DNA of 43,833 nt from a virus, in IMG/VR virus record IMGVR_UViG_3300037258_000157, positions 1-43,833 of that record; one strand, 5' to 3'. Under the pieces are notes generated by a model. The model was not told where the DNA came from. It saw only the letters and a list, made by a program, of their open reading frames with translations, and did not search any database. The position numbers and the translations under genes were made by a program. Below, piece by piece: positions 1 through 6,390 of this stretch; position 1 is the stretch's first letter; each line of letters opens with the position of its first letter.

Positions 1-127
1 AACGACTAGCGAGAAGGTGCCAACCATGCCAGACATCAGCAACCAGGACGACGTAATCGACAGCCGAGACGTGATCGAACGACTCGAACACCTCGCGCAT
101 CTCCACCAGGCCGGCCCAGTCGACATG
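1..127. repeat. Terminal repeat, left copy (circular junction)
   Basis: This 127-base stretch is identical to the last 127 bases of the window. It contains the ribosome binding site and the first third of the first gene, and the promoter for that gene lies just before the right-hand copy, so the two ends join seamlessly. The length equals a common maximum assembly k-mer, so the simplest reading is a circular or circularly permuted genome of 43,706 bp rather than a true terminal repeat. Confidence 0.95.
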
Positions 128-460
128 GGCGACGACAACGACACTGACCAGGACGATCTTTTCGCCGAGGAACGCGCACTGACCAAACTCGCTGAGGAAG
201 CGAGCCAATACGCCGACGACTGGGAATTCGGCGAAATCTTGATCCGAGACAGCTACTTCAAGGACTACGCGCGCGAACTGGTGGAGGAATGCGGCTACTT
301 CAATGCGCCACGTCAGTCCATGTCGACATACAGTGAGCCGAATACGATCGACTGGTCAGCGTGGCCCTATCGCTGCATCGACTGGGATCAAGTCGCCAAA
401 GAACTGCTACAGGACTACACAGCAGTTGACTTCGACGGCGTGACCTACTGGATACGCTAA
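26..460 (+). CDS. Conserved acidic phage protein, function unknown
   Basis: The 144-residue protein is strongly acidic in its N-terminal half (a run of D/E around residues 33-45). The ends carry blocks I recognise from a widespread phage and prophage family of unknown function: an early SRDVIERLEHL helix, LIRDSYFKDYARELVEE in the middle, CIDWDQVAKELLQDYT and a terminal VDFDGVTYWIR. I recall no firm function; the acidity would suit a DNA mimic or host-takeover factor, but that is speculation. I chose ATG 26 because GAGAAGG at 11-17 is an ideal ribosome binding site; an in-frame GTG at 17 lies inside it. It is the first gene of the plus-strand unit and is followed by a hairpin. Confidence 0.85.
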   Translation: MPDISNQDDVIDSRDVIERLEHLAHLHQAGPVDMGDDNDTDQDDLFAEERALTKLAEEASQYADDWEFGEILIRDSYFKDYARELVEECGYFNAPRQSMSTYSEPNTIDWSAWPYRCIDWDQVAKELLQDYTAVDFDGVTYWIR

Positions 461-478
461 ACACTGCACAAGGTCGAA

Positions 479-496
479 ACTCCCCACCTGGGGAGT
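479..496 (+). terminator. Small hairpin after the first gene
   Basis: ACTCCCC and GGGGAGT form a 7-8 base-pair GC-rich stem with a very short loop, 18 bases after the stop codon of the first gene. A second inverted repeat follows (TGCACG 498-503, CGTGCA 509-514). There is no T-run, so it may attenuate rather than stop transcription, or protect the upstream message. Confidence 0.45.
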
Positions 497-548
497 CTGC
501 ACGTGACGCGTGCACTGACGAGACCAGTAGATAGAAAGGGTGCCAACT

Positions 549-1022
549 ATGAAAGACATTCCGCCGAACGCGTGGCTAGATGAACTACACGACGACCGAG
601 ACACGGTAGAGCTGGACGACGCCTGCGTAGTGCTGCACATCGAGTCGGACGACATCAATCCATTCGATGAGTACGACTGCTACGGTAACGCCGAGATCGT
701 CCACACGCGCAGCGATGCGTACTGGTGGCAACCGCCGCGCGGCGACTATGCCGGCCCGAAGCGTGGCACTGACGGATTCCTACAGATGCGCCAGATGGTG
801 CTCGACCTACTGGAGTACGGCACGCAATACTGGTGGATCGAGTACCAGGACGCGGAAGGCGACGAGATCGACCGTGAGGGGGTTGGTGGTATCGAGCCAT
901 TCCCGACCGATGAGTACCGGCGCGATCTGTTGAGTGATCTGTGGGCAGAGATCGAGTACCGCGCAGAGACCAGGGAAAGTCGCGCCGCTACAGCACTGAC
1001 GCGCGCGATGGTGTCGGCATGA
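549..1022 (+). CDS. Acidic hypothetical protein
   Basis: A 157-residue acidic protein rich in Asp, Glu, Tyr and Trp, with no motif I recognise. The start at ATG 549 is supported by AGAAAGGG at 533-540. The bases before the start (AAGGGTGCCAACTATG) closely match those before the first gene (AAGGTGCCAACCATG), so the two genes share a translation-initiation leader and may be expressed to similar levels. An in-frame GTG at 540 lies in the binding site and is unlikely to be used. Its stop overlaps the start of the next gene. The early position and acidity suggest a host-interaction role, without direct evidence. Confidence 0.8.
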   Translation: MKDIPPNAWLDELHDDRDTVELDDACVVLHIESDDINPFDEYDCYGNAEIVHTRSDAYWWQPPRGDYAGPKRGTDGFLQMRQMVLDLLEYGTQYWWIEYQDAEGDEIDREGVGGIEPFPTDEYRRDLLSDLWAEIEYRAETRESRAATALTRAMVSA

Positions 1023-1222
1023 TCCGCCGCGACCACCCCCACTTCACTAACCGCGACCGCGCGCGCGTCCTCGCCGCGTGCCTACTCACTGCACTCGGCG
1101 CTTTAGTCTGGTCGGCACTCACCACGCCGAACCATGCCGCGCAAAGCAACACGCGCGCAGTGCAGGTAGCGAGGTGCAGGTTAGCAGAGAAGGTTGCACA
1201 AGTACGAGAGGATGGATGCTGA
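1019..1222 (+). CDS. Small membrane protein, function unknown
   Basis: A 67-residue protein whose ATG overlaps the previous stop (ATGA). After a positively charged N-terminus (MIRRDHPHFTNRDRAR) there is one hydrophobic segment, VLAACLLTALGALVWSAL, then a polar, outward-facing tail with two cysteines. The charge pattern suggests an N-in membrane anchor, or an uncleaved signal peptide. A longer in-frame start at 941 would overlap the upstream gene heavily and is less likely. Confidence 0.65.
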   Translation: MIRRDHPHFTNRDRARVLAACLLTALGALVWSALTTPNHAAQSNTRAVQVARCRLAEKVAQVREDGC

Positions 1223-1405
1223 ATGGCCTACTACCGACTAGTTCACACAGATACGCGTGAGCCCTACTACGTCGATGGAATGTGTGGCGTCTACAGCGGG
1301 AAAGCTGACATTGCCGAGACGGTCGACGACCGCGACGACTTGATGGATGCTGACGGTTTCCCGCTACCCGGTTGGATATGGTTCCCGGGTCCAGCGCGCA
1401 AGTAG
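1223..1405 (+). CDS. Small hypothetical protein
   Basis: A 60-residue acidic protein whose ATG directly follows the previous stop, so it is probably translationally coupled. Aromatic residues are frequent (Y, W, F) and the C-terminus is PGWIWFPGPARK. No family recognised. Its stop codon TAG is the first part of a TAGAACGA repeat found three more times in the next 900 bases, and a strong terminator follows. Confidence 0.6.
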   Translation: MAYYRLVHTDTREPYYVDGMCGVYSGKADIAETVDDRDDLMDADGFPLPGWIWFPGPARK

Positions 1406-1444
1406 AACGATACCAGGCCGACTATATCGGTTGGCACCGAAACC

Positions 1445-1478
1445 AAACGACCCCGAGGCCAACACCTCGGGGTCGTTT
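1445..1478 (+). terminator. Strong terminator hairpin ending the first gene group
   Basis: The arms AAACGACCCCGAGG (1445-1458) and CCTCGGGGTCGTTT (1465-1478) pair perfectly over 14 bases around a 6-base loop. The stem has an A-run on the left and TTT on the right, so it could work in both directions. It lies 40 bases after the last of the first four genes and closes that group. Confidence 0.8.
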
Positions 1479-1595
1479 GCGTTGTCGCATTCCAAGCTCG
1501 ACGCCCGGCCACTCGCGCGGTCCGCTTCCTTCGGCATCGCTTCGCTCCGAAAATCATACGCGCGCCGTCAAGTAGGCGAAATCGGTACATAGGGT

Positions 1596-1658
1596 CCGTG
1601 CCGCCGTGCCATCTTACGCGCGAAGTGAGTAGAACGATTTGATGGCACGGCGGCACGG
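1596..1658. repeat. 18-base perfect inverted repeat
   Basis: CCGTGCCGCCGTGCCATC (1596-1613) and its exact reverse complement (1641-1658) flank a 27-base spacer that contains one TAGAACGA copy. Each arm itself contains two CGTGCC-like units. The right arm ends directly at the -35 of a possible promoter. It could be an operator, a replication or resolution site, or a transcript hairpin. Confidence 0.75.
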
Positions 1659-1659
1659 G

Positions 1660-1686
1660 TTGACTTTTGGGTATCTGTGATATAGT
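1660..1686 (+). promoter_or_regulatory. Candidate promoter with extended -10
   Basis: TTGACT (1660-1665) is followed by TGA-TATAGT (TATAGT at 1681-1686), that is a good -35, a TGn extended -10 and a good -10, but with only 15 bases between them. Transcription from it would run through the nested hairpins at 1776-1857 into the Cys/His gene at 1875 and the helicase group. Confidence 0.5.
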
Positions 1687-1775
1687 GGAGAGGCGCGCAC
1701 TGTATATCGTAATAGATTTCTAGGGTATTCGAGGGTTATAACTTCGGACAAGTAGAACGATACCGGGCACGCCAA

Positions 1776-1857
1776 GTTGAATACACTATGGGACATCACC
1801 TACAGATTTCGAGAGGTGATGTCCCAAATATTTCTCTGGACTGGCAAAGTATTCAAC
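1776..1857 (+). other. Nested inverted repeats, possible structured leader RNA
   Basis: An inner stem TGGGACATCACCT (1789-1801) / AGGTGATGTCCCA (1814-1826) of 13 perfect pairs with a 12-base loop lies within an outer stem GTTGAATAC (1776-1784) / GTATTCAAC (1849-1857). The structure ends 17 bases before the start codon at 1875. It may be a leader hairpin, attenuator or part of an origin. An alternative start codon, ATG 1788, would lie at the edge of the inner stem. Confidence 0.6.
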
Positions 1858-1874
1858 GGTATTCTCCTGCCATT

Positions 1875-2261
1875 ATGGCCCTCGATCCAGGTGATACTCG
1901 CCACGGAACGCGCAACGGCTACAACAACCTCGGGTGTAGATGCGACGCGTGCAAGAGTGCTGAAGCCGAATATCAGACCACGCGCCGAACCAATCGTACA
2001 GCACTAAACCGTGCTGGACAGGTACGACTACGCCACGCGCGTGTATCTACCTACAATAACTATGGGTGTAGGTGCGAGCTGTGTAAGAGGGCCAAACGGA
2101 ACGATACACGGGCTCGACGCGTAGCCGCCAAAGAAAAAGCGGCCCTGGCTCTTGACGTTGCGAACTTCCAGGCGTACGGTCGGCCTCCCTTGAGTGGAAT
2201 GGACTTGAGCGAAATGCTCAAGGTGCTCCAAATCCACAAACAAGTGCTCGACCAGCAGTAG
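1875..2261 (+). CDS. Protein with two H-x10-C-x-C-x2-C zinc-binding motifs
   Basis: In the 128-residue reading two units have the same metal-ligand spacing: H10/C21/C23/C26 (HGTRNGYNNLGCRCDAC) and H54/C65/C67/C70 (HARVSTYNNYGCRCELC). Each probably binds one zinc ion. I know the HGT-x-x-GY...GCRC motif from many actinobacterial and actinophage proteins of unknown function, where a role in DNA binding is often supposed. The middle is rich in Arg and Lys and the C-terminus forms a helix. The start is uncertain: ATG 1875 leaves the first motif near the N-terminus as in relatives I recall; ATG 1788 would add 29 residues encoded by the hairpin region. Neither has a clear ribosome binding site. Confidence 0.75.
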   Translation: MALDPGDTRHGTRNGYNNLGCRCDACKSAEAEYQTTRRTNRTALNRAGQVRLRHARVSTYNNYGCRCELCKRAKRNDTRARRVAAKEKAALALDVANFQAYGRPPLSGMDLSEMLKVLQIHKQVLDQQ

Positions 2262-2295
2262 ACCAGCCAGACCAGCCAAATAGAACGAAGCATAC

Positions 2296-2832
2296 GTGTC
2301 AGACCAAGAGCTTGACGCGTCATGGGTCGTCGCGGGCGAATATGACGCTCGCGAGACCTATACGCGTGCAACCGACAGCCGAGGGCACAAAGATTCCCAC
2401 AGGATCAGTATGCCACCACACCTATGGGAACGTGCCTGTGCACTAGTCGGTGAAGGGCGGATACCTGGGTATGACTCGCCGGCCGCGTTCATACGTGATG
2501 CAATGGTGCACAGGCTGCATTACTGGTCAGAGAACCAAGTCGACGTCAGTGACTGGCCTGCACACTGGGCTGTTACATGGTTGGCAGTGAAGGCGGGGGA
2601 ACGGCTGCAACATATCCAGCAGTTGAGAGAGTTGCCCGGTGCACATCGCGAGACACTGGAGTTAGCTTTCAGTGAGGGCCTGTACGACATGGTGATAGAG
2701 AACATCATGGAGTTGCGCGAGAAGGCGAAAAGTGTACCGAGTCCTTTTAGTGCAGAGCTGATCAAGATGGCGAGCGACTACGAGGACAAAATCAGTGCAG
2801 TACAGGGCCGAGTGAAGGGATCAACGGAATGA
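2296..2832 (+). CDS. Ribbon-helix-helix-like protein, possible DNA-binding regulator
   Basis: The 178-residue protein has, at about residues 35-75, a segment of the form HRISMPPHLWERACALV followed by SPAAFIRDAMVHRLHYW. That pattern of a short strand plus two helices resembles ribbon-helix-helix-type proteins of actinophages. The C-terminal 100 residues are helical and acidic without a known motif. The GTG start at 2296 lies 7 bases after the fourth TAGAACGA repeat, with no good ribosome binding site, so the repeat itself may matter for its expression. The stop overlaps the next start (ATGA). It might bind the repeats or inverted repeats upstream; that is inference. Confidence 0.65.
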   Translation: MSDQELDASWVVAGEYDARETYTRATDSRGHKDSHRISMPPHLWERACALVGEGRIPGYDSPAAFIRDAMVHRLHYWSENQVDVSDWPAHWAVTWLAVKAGERLQHIQQLRELPGAHRETLELAFSEGLYDMVIENIMELREKAKSVPSPFSAELIKMASDYEDKISAVQGRVKGSTE

Positions 2833-2975
2833 AAGTACGAGAGCTTCAAGAACAACTTGCTCTAGCCGATCCCGACGATGAGGTAGTTGTAATCAACGAT
2901 AACTACCGCGCGCGCCATGAGTCACCTATCCGCACCGTCCGCGCCAACTACCGCGGTTGCTTGATCACCGTCTGA
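2829..2975 (+). CDS. Small phage protein of 48 residues
   Basis: A 48-residue gene whose ATG overlaps the previous stop and whose stop lies one base before the helicase start, so it is tightly packed between two real genes. The reading MKVRELQEQLALADPDDEVV resembles a common small phage family that starts with an MTVxELIxxLxxxxPDxEV pattern, a helix followed by a strand. Function unknown. The fit between neighbours and the familiar N-terminus make it more than a chance reading frame. Confidence 0.7.
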   Translation: MKVRELQEQLALADPDDEVVVINDNYRARHESPIRTVRANYRGCLITV

Positions 2976-2976
2976 C

Positions 2977-4581
2977 GTGACACTTCCACTCCTGTTCCCG
3001 CAGTCCGACCAATGGGCAGAACCCTACCCGACATGGGTTGACAGGTTCCGACCGTGGCAGTGGACCGCCGCGCACCAGATCGTCGAAGCATTCAACCGTG
3101 TCGATGTTGTGGTGCTTGACGCCCCTACTGGTAGCGGGAAAACGCTCATAGCCGAGATGGTTGCGAGGCTACTAGAAGCCAAACGACTGTACGTGTGCAG
3201 CGACAAAGGACTACAGGACCAGTTCACGCGCGACTACCCAGCAAGCCGAGTGCTGAAAGGTAGGTCGAACTACGACACACTCGACGGCGGCGATGAGGTG
3301 ACCGCGGCAGACTGTGACCGTGACCAAGATTTCTGTTCATGGTGCACTGTCACCAGCCGATGTCCATACCAGATCGCGAAACGGGAAGCACGCACCGCGG
3401 ACTGCGCTGTACTGAACACCAGTTATCTGTTGGCTGAATGTAATGGCCCGGGCGAGTTTCGGGATCGTGCGCTGTGCGTGGTGGATGAGGCCGACACGCT
3501 CGAACAACAGTTGATGGGGTATGTGACGTTCGAGCTGACCGAACGTATGGCCGAACGACTCGGGGTAGTGGACAGCGTGCCGGTCAAAGGCAGCCATATG
3601 CCGACGATCGCCACGTGGATTCGGGACATGTTGCGGCCGGCAGTCAACAAAGCACGCGGCGAGTACACAGTGAAAAGCGTGACAGTGCAGAACATTCGGA
3701 CGTTGAAAGCACTCGATGCACTCGGGGAACGTGCCAGGTTGGTCGGCGGGATGCTCGAAGCCGACGCGAGTATGTGGGTGCGAGATAACGGTAACGATCA
3801 TAAGCCACTCGTGCTGAGGCCGATCGTTGTGGACCAACTAGCCGAGGGTGCACTGTGGAAACACGCGCACAGATGGCTGCTGATGTCCGCGACGGTGGTG
3901 AGTGCAGATGAGATGATGGGGAGCCTCGGGAAGGCGCGCGGCGAGTTTGAGGTCGTTACGTGCCCGATGACGTTTCCAGTCGAGAACCGACGCGTGATTG
4001 TCGCACCGGTAGCAGATATGACGAAGAAAGCGAGACAGTGGGATGCCGCAGCGAAGGCAGTTACGAACATCTGCACGCGCCACTCATCCGAGCGGGTGCT
4101 CATTCACAGTGTCAGTTACGGGCTCACAAGACATATTGCAGATGCGCTACGTGCGGGATCAGATCGTCCAGTGTTTACGCACGACACTGCTGCAGGAAAG
4201 AGCCTTGCCGTTGAACGATACCGCGCAAGAGAGCGAGCAGTCCTCATCTCACCATCACTGGAACGTGGAATTGACCTACACGGAGACAACTGCAGAGTCA
4301 TCATCATCTGCAAAGTCCCATTCCCATACTTAGGTGACGCACAGGTCGCTGCCAGAATGCACCGCGGGCGCGAAGGCCAAATGTGGTACACGGTGCAAGC
4401 TATCCGCAGTCTCGTGCAGATGACCGGGCGTGGGGTGCGCAGTGCCGACGACTGGGCGATGAGCTATGTGCTCGACGTGCAGTTCGTGCAGAACGTGTGG
4501 CGGAAATCGAGGCATTTGTTACCGAGATGGTGGGTCGAAGCACTGGACATGAACAACGACGTGAGGTGGTTGTTGGCATGA
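2977..4581 (+). CDS. XPD/DinG-like superfamily 2 helicase with iron-sulfur cysteines
   Basis: This 534-residue protein has the full helicase signature: Walker A APTGSGKT at 49-56, DEAD at 170-173, motif III LLMSAT at 301-306 and motif VI QMTGRGVR at 481-488. Four cysteines at 113, 120, 123 and 129, between motifs I and II, sit where XPD, DinG and Rad3 helicases hold a 4Fe-4S cluster, so 5'-to-3' unwinding of DNA is expected. It heads the DNA-handling group and is probably the replicative or recombination helicase, since no DnaB-like gene is present. GTG 2977 follows the previous stop by one base. The stop overlaps the next ATG. The family assignment is strong; the phage role is inferred. Confidence 0.92.
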   Translation: MTLPLLFPQSDQWAEPYPTWVDRFRPWQWTAAHQIVEAFNRVDVVVLDAPTGSGKTLIAEMVARLLEAKRLYVCSDKGLQDQFTRDYPASRVLKGRSNYDTLDGGDEVTAADCDRDQDFCSWCTVTSRCPYQIAKREARTADCAVLNTSYLLAECNGPGEFRDRALCVVDEADTLEQQLMGYVTFELTERMAERLGVVDSVPVKGSHMPTIATWIRDMLRPAVNKARGEYTVKSVTVQNIRTLKALDALGERARLVGGMLEADASMWVRDNGNDHKPLVLRPIVVDQLAEGALWKHAHRWLLMSATVVSADEMMGSLGKARGEFEVVTCPMTFPVENRRVIVAPVADMTKKARQWDAAAKAVTNICTRHSSERVLIHSVSYGLTRHIADALRAGSDRPVFTHDTAAGKSLAVERYRARERAVLISPSLERGIDLHGDNCRVIIICKVPFPYLGDAQVAARMHRGREGQMWYTVQAIRSLVQMTGRGVRSADDWAMSYVLDVQFVQNVWRKSRHLLPRWWVEALDMNNDVRWLLA

Positions 4582-4778
4582 ACAACCCGTGGGTGTGGAT
4601 CGACCGACCACTGAAAACAATGGCACATATCCGCAGCGGCGACATGACCTTATGCGGCATCAACCTACGCGACCAGCGCACATCAGGGCATGGGGAAACC
4701 GTGCGCATCTGCCAGAAAGTTCCACAAGAGCTAGACCAATGTCCTAAGTGTCGAACTTGGGGCAATCCAACAACATGA
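4578..4778 (+). CDS. Small zinc-ribbon-like protein
   Basis: A 66-residue protein whose ATG overlaps the helicase stop. Cysteines near residues 25, 44, 57 and 60 (TLCG, RICQ, QCPKC) could bind one zinc ion; the CPKC end is typical of short phage zinc ribbons. No enzymatic motif is visible. Being coupled to the helicase, it might be an accessory factor. It ends 14 bases before the GTG of the putative SSB gene. Confidence 0.7.
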   Translation: MNNPWVWIDRPLKTMAHIRSGDMTLCGINLRDQRTSGHGETVRICQKVPQELDQCPKCRTWGNPTT

Positions 4779-4792
4779 ATGGAGAACACCAA

Positions 4793-5581
4793 GTGACGAC
4801 CGGATTGCCCTTCGAGGGCCAGACGTTCGAGGGCTGGGAGACCGGCTCGGGGATGCTCGACAACGAGGACATCACGATCCTCAATGCCAGCTTCCAGTTC
4901 AGGGCCGAATACCACAACGCACAGACCTTGGTACTGGTGCTGGAATACCAGACCAGCACGGGGGAGAGCGGCGAGCAGTTCTTGCCGTGCGGGAAAGGCT
5001 GGGCTCCCGGTGGTGGTGGCCTGCAGATGGTGCATGATAGTGGCAAGCCGAAGAAAATCCACCCGAACACCGCGTACGGGGAATGGCTGTCGAGGGCCAT
5101 CAAACTCGCCGGCCCGACATTGGCACAGCGGGGGCCGGCAACGAACGCGGCAGTGTGGGTCGGGACCGCGTGGCACGTGGAGAGCGTCGAACAGACCTTC
5201 CCGCAACGGCCGGTGAACGGCGTCGCACAGCCGGATTTGACGAGGAGCACGTTGCTGCCGACCGCGTTCCTCGGCGTGCAGGGTGTCGGTGGCCCACAAG
5301 CAAGCGCGGCATTCACTCCGCAGCCTGTCGTGCAGCAGGTGGCCGCCGTGCAAGCCCCGATGGCTCAGACCCCAATGCCGGCACAACAGTCCCTGCAGGT
5401 GAACGGTAACGGTGTCGACCCGATGATCGTCCAGGCCCTCCAGCAGGTCGCGCGCCAATCCGCCGACCAGAACAGCTACATGCAGGAAGGGCTGAAAGTG
5501 CCAGGTGTGGCTGATAACCCGCAGGCCACGGCACTGCTGCTGGATGAGCAGTTCTACGCCGCGGCACGGTCGGGTGCGTGA
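4793..5581 (+). CDS. Putative single-stranded DNA-binding protein
   Basis: The protein has 262 residues from GTG 4793, chosen because GGAGA lies 8 bases upstream; an in-frame ATG at 4775 would add 6 residues. The first half (about residues 20-165) is a beta-rich region with LNASFQFRAEYHNAQTLVLV and PCGKGW, which resembles the SSB-like partner proteins found beside Sak4 and Cas4-like genes in actinophages. The second half is a flexible Gln/Pro/Ala-rich tail, as in many SSBs, but lacks the acidic tip of bacterial SSB. The assignment rests largely on neighbours (helicase, exonuclease, Sak4). A recombination mediator of another kind is the main alternative. Confidence 0.55.
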   Translation: MTTGLPFEGQTFEGWETGSGMLDNEDITILNASFQFRAEYHNAQTLVLVLEYQTSTGESGEQFLPCGKGWAPGGGGLQMVHDSGKPKKIHPNTAYGEWLSRAIKLAGPTLAQRGPATNAAVWVGTAWHVESVEQTFPQRPVNGVAQPDLTRSTLLPTAFLGVQGVGGPQASAAFTPQPVVQQVAAVQAPMAQTPMPAQQSLQVNGNGVDPMIVQALQQVARQSADQNSYMQEGLKVPGVADNPQATALLLDEQFYAAARSGA

Positions 5582-5613
5582 GGACAGCATCGCAGGCGGA
5601 GTAAGCCAGCGAA

Positions 5614-5648
5614 TGGAGGGCCAGTGCTCACCCAGCACTGGCCCTCCA
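5614..5648 (+). terminator. Strong hairpin terminator after the SSB-like gene
   Basis: TGGAGGGCCAGTGCT (5614-5628) and AGCACTGGCCCTCCA (5634-5648) pair perfectly over 15 bases around a 5-base loop. There is no T-run after it, which is common for terminators of high-GC bacteria. A promoter follows 11 bases later, so transcription appears to be stopped and restarted here. Confidence 0.8.
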
Positions 5649-5658
5649 CGAAATCAAC

Positions 5659-5687
5659 TTGCATGGGACAAACGAACGAGGTATCGT
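5659..5687 (+). promoter_or_regulatory. Sigma-70-like promoter after the terminator
   Basis: TTGCAT (5659-5664) and TATCGT (5682-5687) lie 17 bases apart. The -35 hexamer and spacing equal those of the promoter at 43662-43690, and both regions contain ATGGGACAAACGA (5663-5675 and 43471-43483). It would drive the gene at 5723 and probably the exonuclease and Sak4 genes. Confidence 0.7.
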
Positions 5688-5722
5688 GATGGCATCATCC
5701 ATTCTACGTGAAAGTGAGTGCC

Positions 5723-6184
5723 ATGACGGCCACCGAAACCGAACTGCCCGCCGATGGTGGGACTGCTGCTGCACCTGCCGACAGCAACGGCACGAAGGTC
5801 CCGAAGGAAAAGCCCGTGTTCGGCCTCGTGCAGGTCGGCGACACGCTCCCGACCGTGACGCGTGCCACCAGCAACCTCGTCGGCGGCACGACCCGCGAGC
5901 AGCGTTTCAAGGACGACCTGGAGAAGATCAAGGCCGCGCCTGGTGTATGGTTCCAACTCGCCGACTACGGTGCTGGTACCACGGCCAAGAGGACCGCGAC
6001 GTTCCTCACCGAGGCCGTGCAGCCGATGTACACCAAGACCCACGCGGACGGCCATCAGGAACAGGTCGGCGGCGAACTGCTGGACTTGGTGAGCGATGGA
6101 CAGGGGAGTTACGAGTTCAAGGGCCAGCGTTCCGACGAGAACCCGAAGCGGTCGAAGTTGTACGCGCGGTACGTCACTGCGTAA
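5723..6184 (+). CDS. Hypothetical protein between SSB and exonuclease
   Basis: The 153-residue protein has a disordered Ala/Thr/Pro-rich N-terminus (about 35 residues), then a mixed alpha/beta part containing GLVQVGDTLPTVTRAT, a Gly-Val-Trp-Phe stretch, and a Lys/Arg-rich end. I recognise no family. It has its own promoter and lies between terminator-like hairpins on both sides, so it is expressed as a separate, perhaps abundant, message. ATG 5723 is preceded by a GAAAGTGAG stretch; GTG 5708 is an in-frame alternative. An accessory DNA-binding role is possible from context only. Confidence 0.75.
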   Translation: MTATETELPADGGTAAAPADSNGTKVPKEKPVFGLVQVGDTLPTVTRATSNLVGGTTREQRFKDDLEKIKAAPGVWFQLADYGAGTTAKRTATFLTEAVQPMYTKTHADGHQEQVGGELLDLVSDGQGSYEFKGQRSDENPKRSKLYARYVTA

Positions 6185-6203
6185 CGCAGGAGAGCAGAGA
6201 CGC

Positions 6204-6245
6204 GCTACGCGCACGTGAGCAGGTAGCTGGTCCCTGCCACGTAGC
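6204..6245 (+). other. First of three leader hairpins before the exonuclease gene
   Basis: GCTACG (6204-6209) pairs with CGTAGC (6240-6245) and, inside it, GCAGG (6219-6223) pairs with CCTGC (6233-6237). It opens a 205-base untranslated stretch with three successive hairpins (6204-6245, 6251-6309 and 6318-6390). Confidence 0.5.
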
Positions 6246-6250
6246 GGTCG

Positions 6251-6309
6251 ACAGCCCCACCCCAAGTAGGACTCTGGCTACGCGCCACGGTGGAACGGGG
6301 TGGGGCTGT
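6251..6309 (+). terminator. Terminator-like hairpin, second of three
   Basis: ACAGCCCCACCCC (6251-6263) and GGGGTGGGGCTGT (6297-6309) pair perfectly over 13 bases; the 33-base loop has a small CCAC/GTGG stem of its own. The right arm is followed by TTGTCATT, a weak T-rich tail. It probably ends the message of the gene at 5723 or acts as an attenuator for the exonuclease gene. Confidence 0.6.
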
Positions 6310-6317
6310 TTGTCATT

Positions 6318-6390
6318 CTGGTCGCCCCTGGTCCAGAGTTGGTCGGCACCCTGCAGAGGTGTCGCGCAGGTACCCGCCAGGGGCGACCAG
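6318..6390 (+). promoter_or_regulatory. Hairpin covering the exonuclease ribosome binding site
   Basis: CTGGTCGCCCCTGG (6318-6331) pairs perfectly with CCAGGGGCGACCAG (6377-6390) around a 45-base loop. The right arm contains AGGGG, the likely ribosome binding site, and its last base is the first base of the GTG start codon. When folded, the hairpin would block translation of the exonuclease gene, so a switch (protein, RNA or ligand) may control it. Confidence 0.6.

Larger units (their letters stand above)
1406..1874. other. Non-coding control region, possible replication origin
   Basis: This is the longest stretch in the phage without a convincing gene. In order it holds the terminator at 1445-1478, an 18-base perfect inverted repeat (1596-1658), a promoter-like TTGACT...TATAGT, a relatively AT-rich stretch (1660-1760) and two nested hairpins (1776-1857). 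Three of the four TAGAACGA repeats of the genome segment 1400-2290 also fall here. Repeats, inverted repeats and an AT-rich stretch beside the DNA-handling genes would suit an origin or a master regulatory site; no experiment or homology supports either. Confidence 0.4.
1403..2288 (+). repeat. Four dispersed TAGAACGA repeats
   Basis: TAGAACGA occurs at 1403-1410, 1630-1637, 1753-1760 and 2281-2288, always on the plus strand and always outside or at the very edge of genes. Two copies are longer matches, AAGTAGAACGATACC followed by A/G and GGC. I did not see this 8-mer elsewhere when reading. Possible roles are iterons for a replication protein, operator sites or RNA-processing sites. Confidence 0.55.

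Noticed and set aside
1347-1592. Plus-strand frames of 60-80 codons through the terminator after 1405
   Set aside because: They run through a perfect terminator stem, lack ribosome binding sites and have Arg/Ser/Pro-rich shadow composition.
4400-5638. A 412-codon open frame on the minus strand
   Set aside because: It lies wholly antisense to the helicase end and the SSB-like gene, is rich in Arg, His and Pro as expected for a shadow frame in GC-rich DNA, and has no recognisable motif.
5663-5675. ATGGGACAAACGA, also at 43471-43483, as a significant repeat by itself
   Set aside because: A 13-base repeat is expected by chance in a genome of this size; it is mentioned only because both copies lie in control regions.
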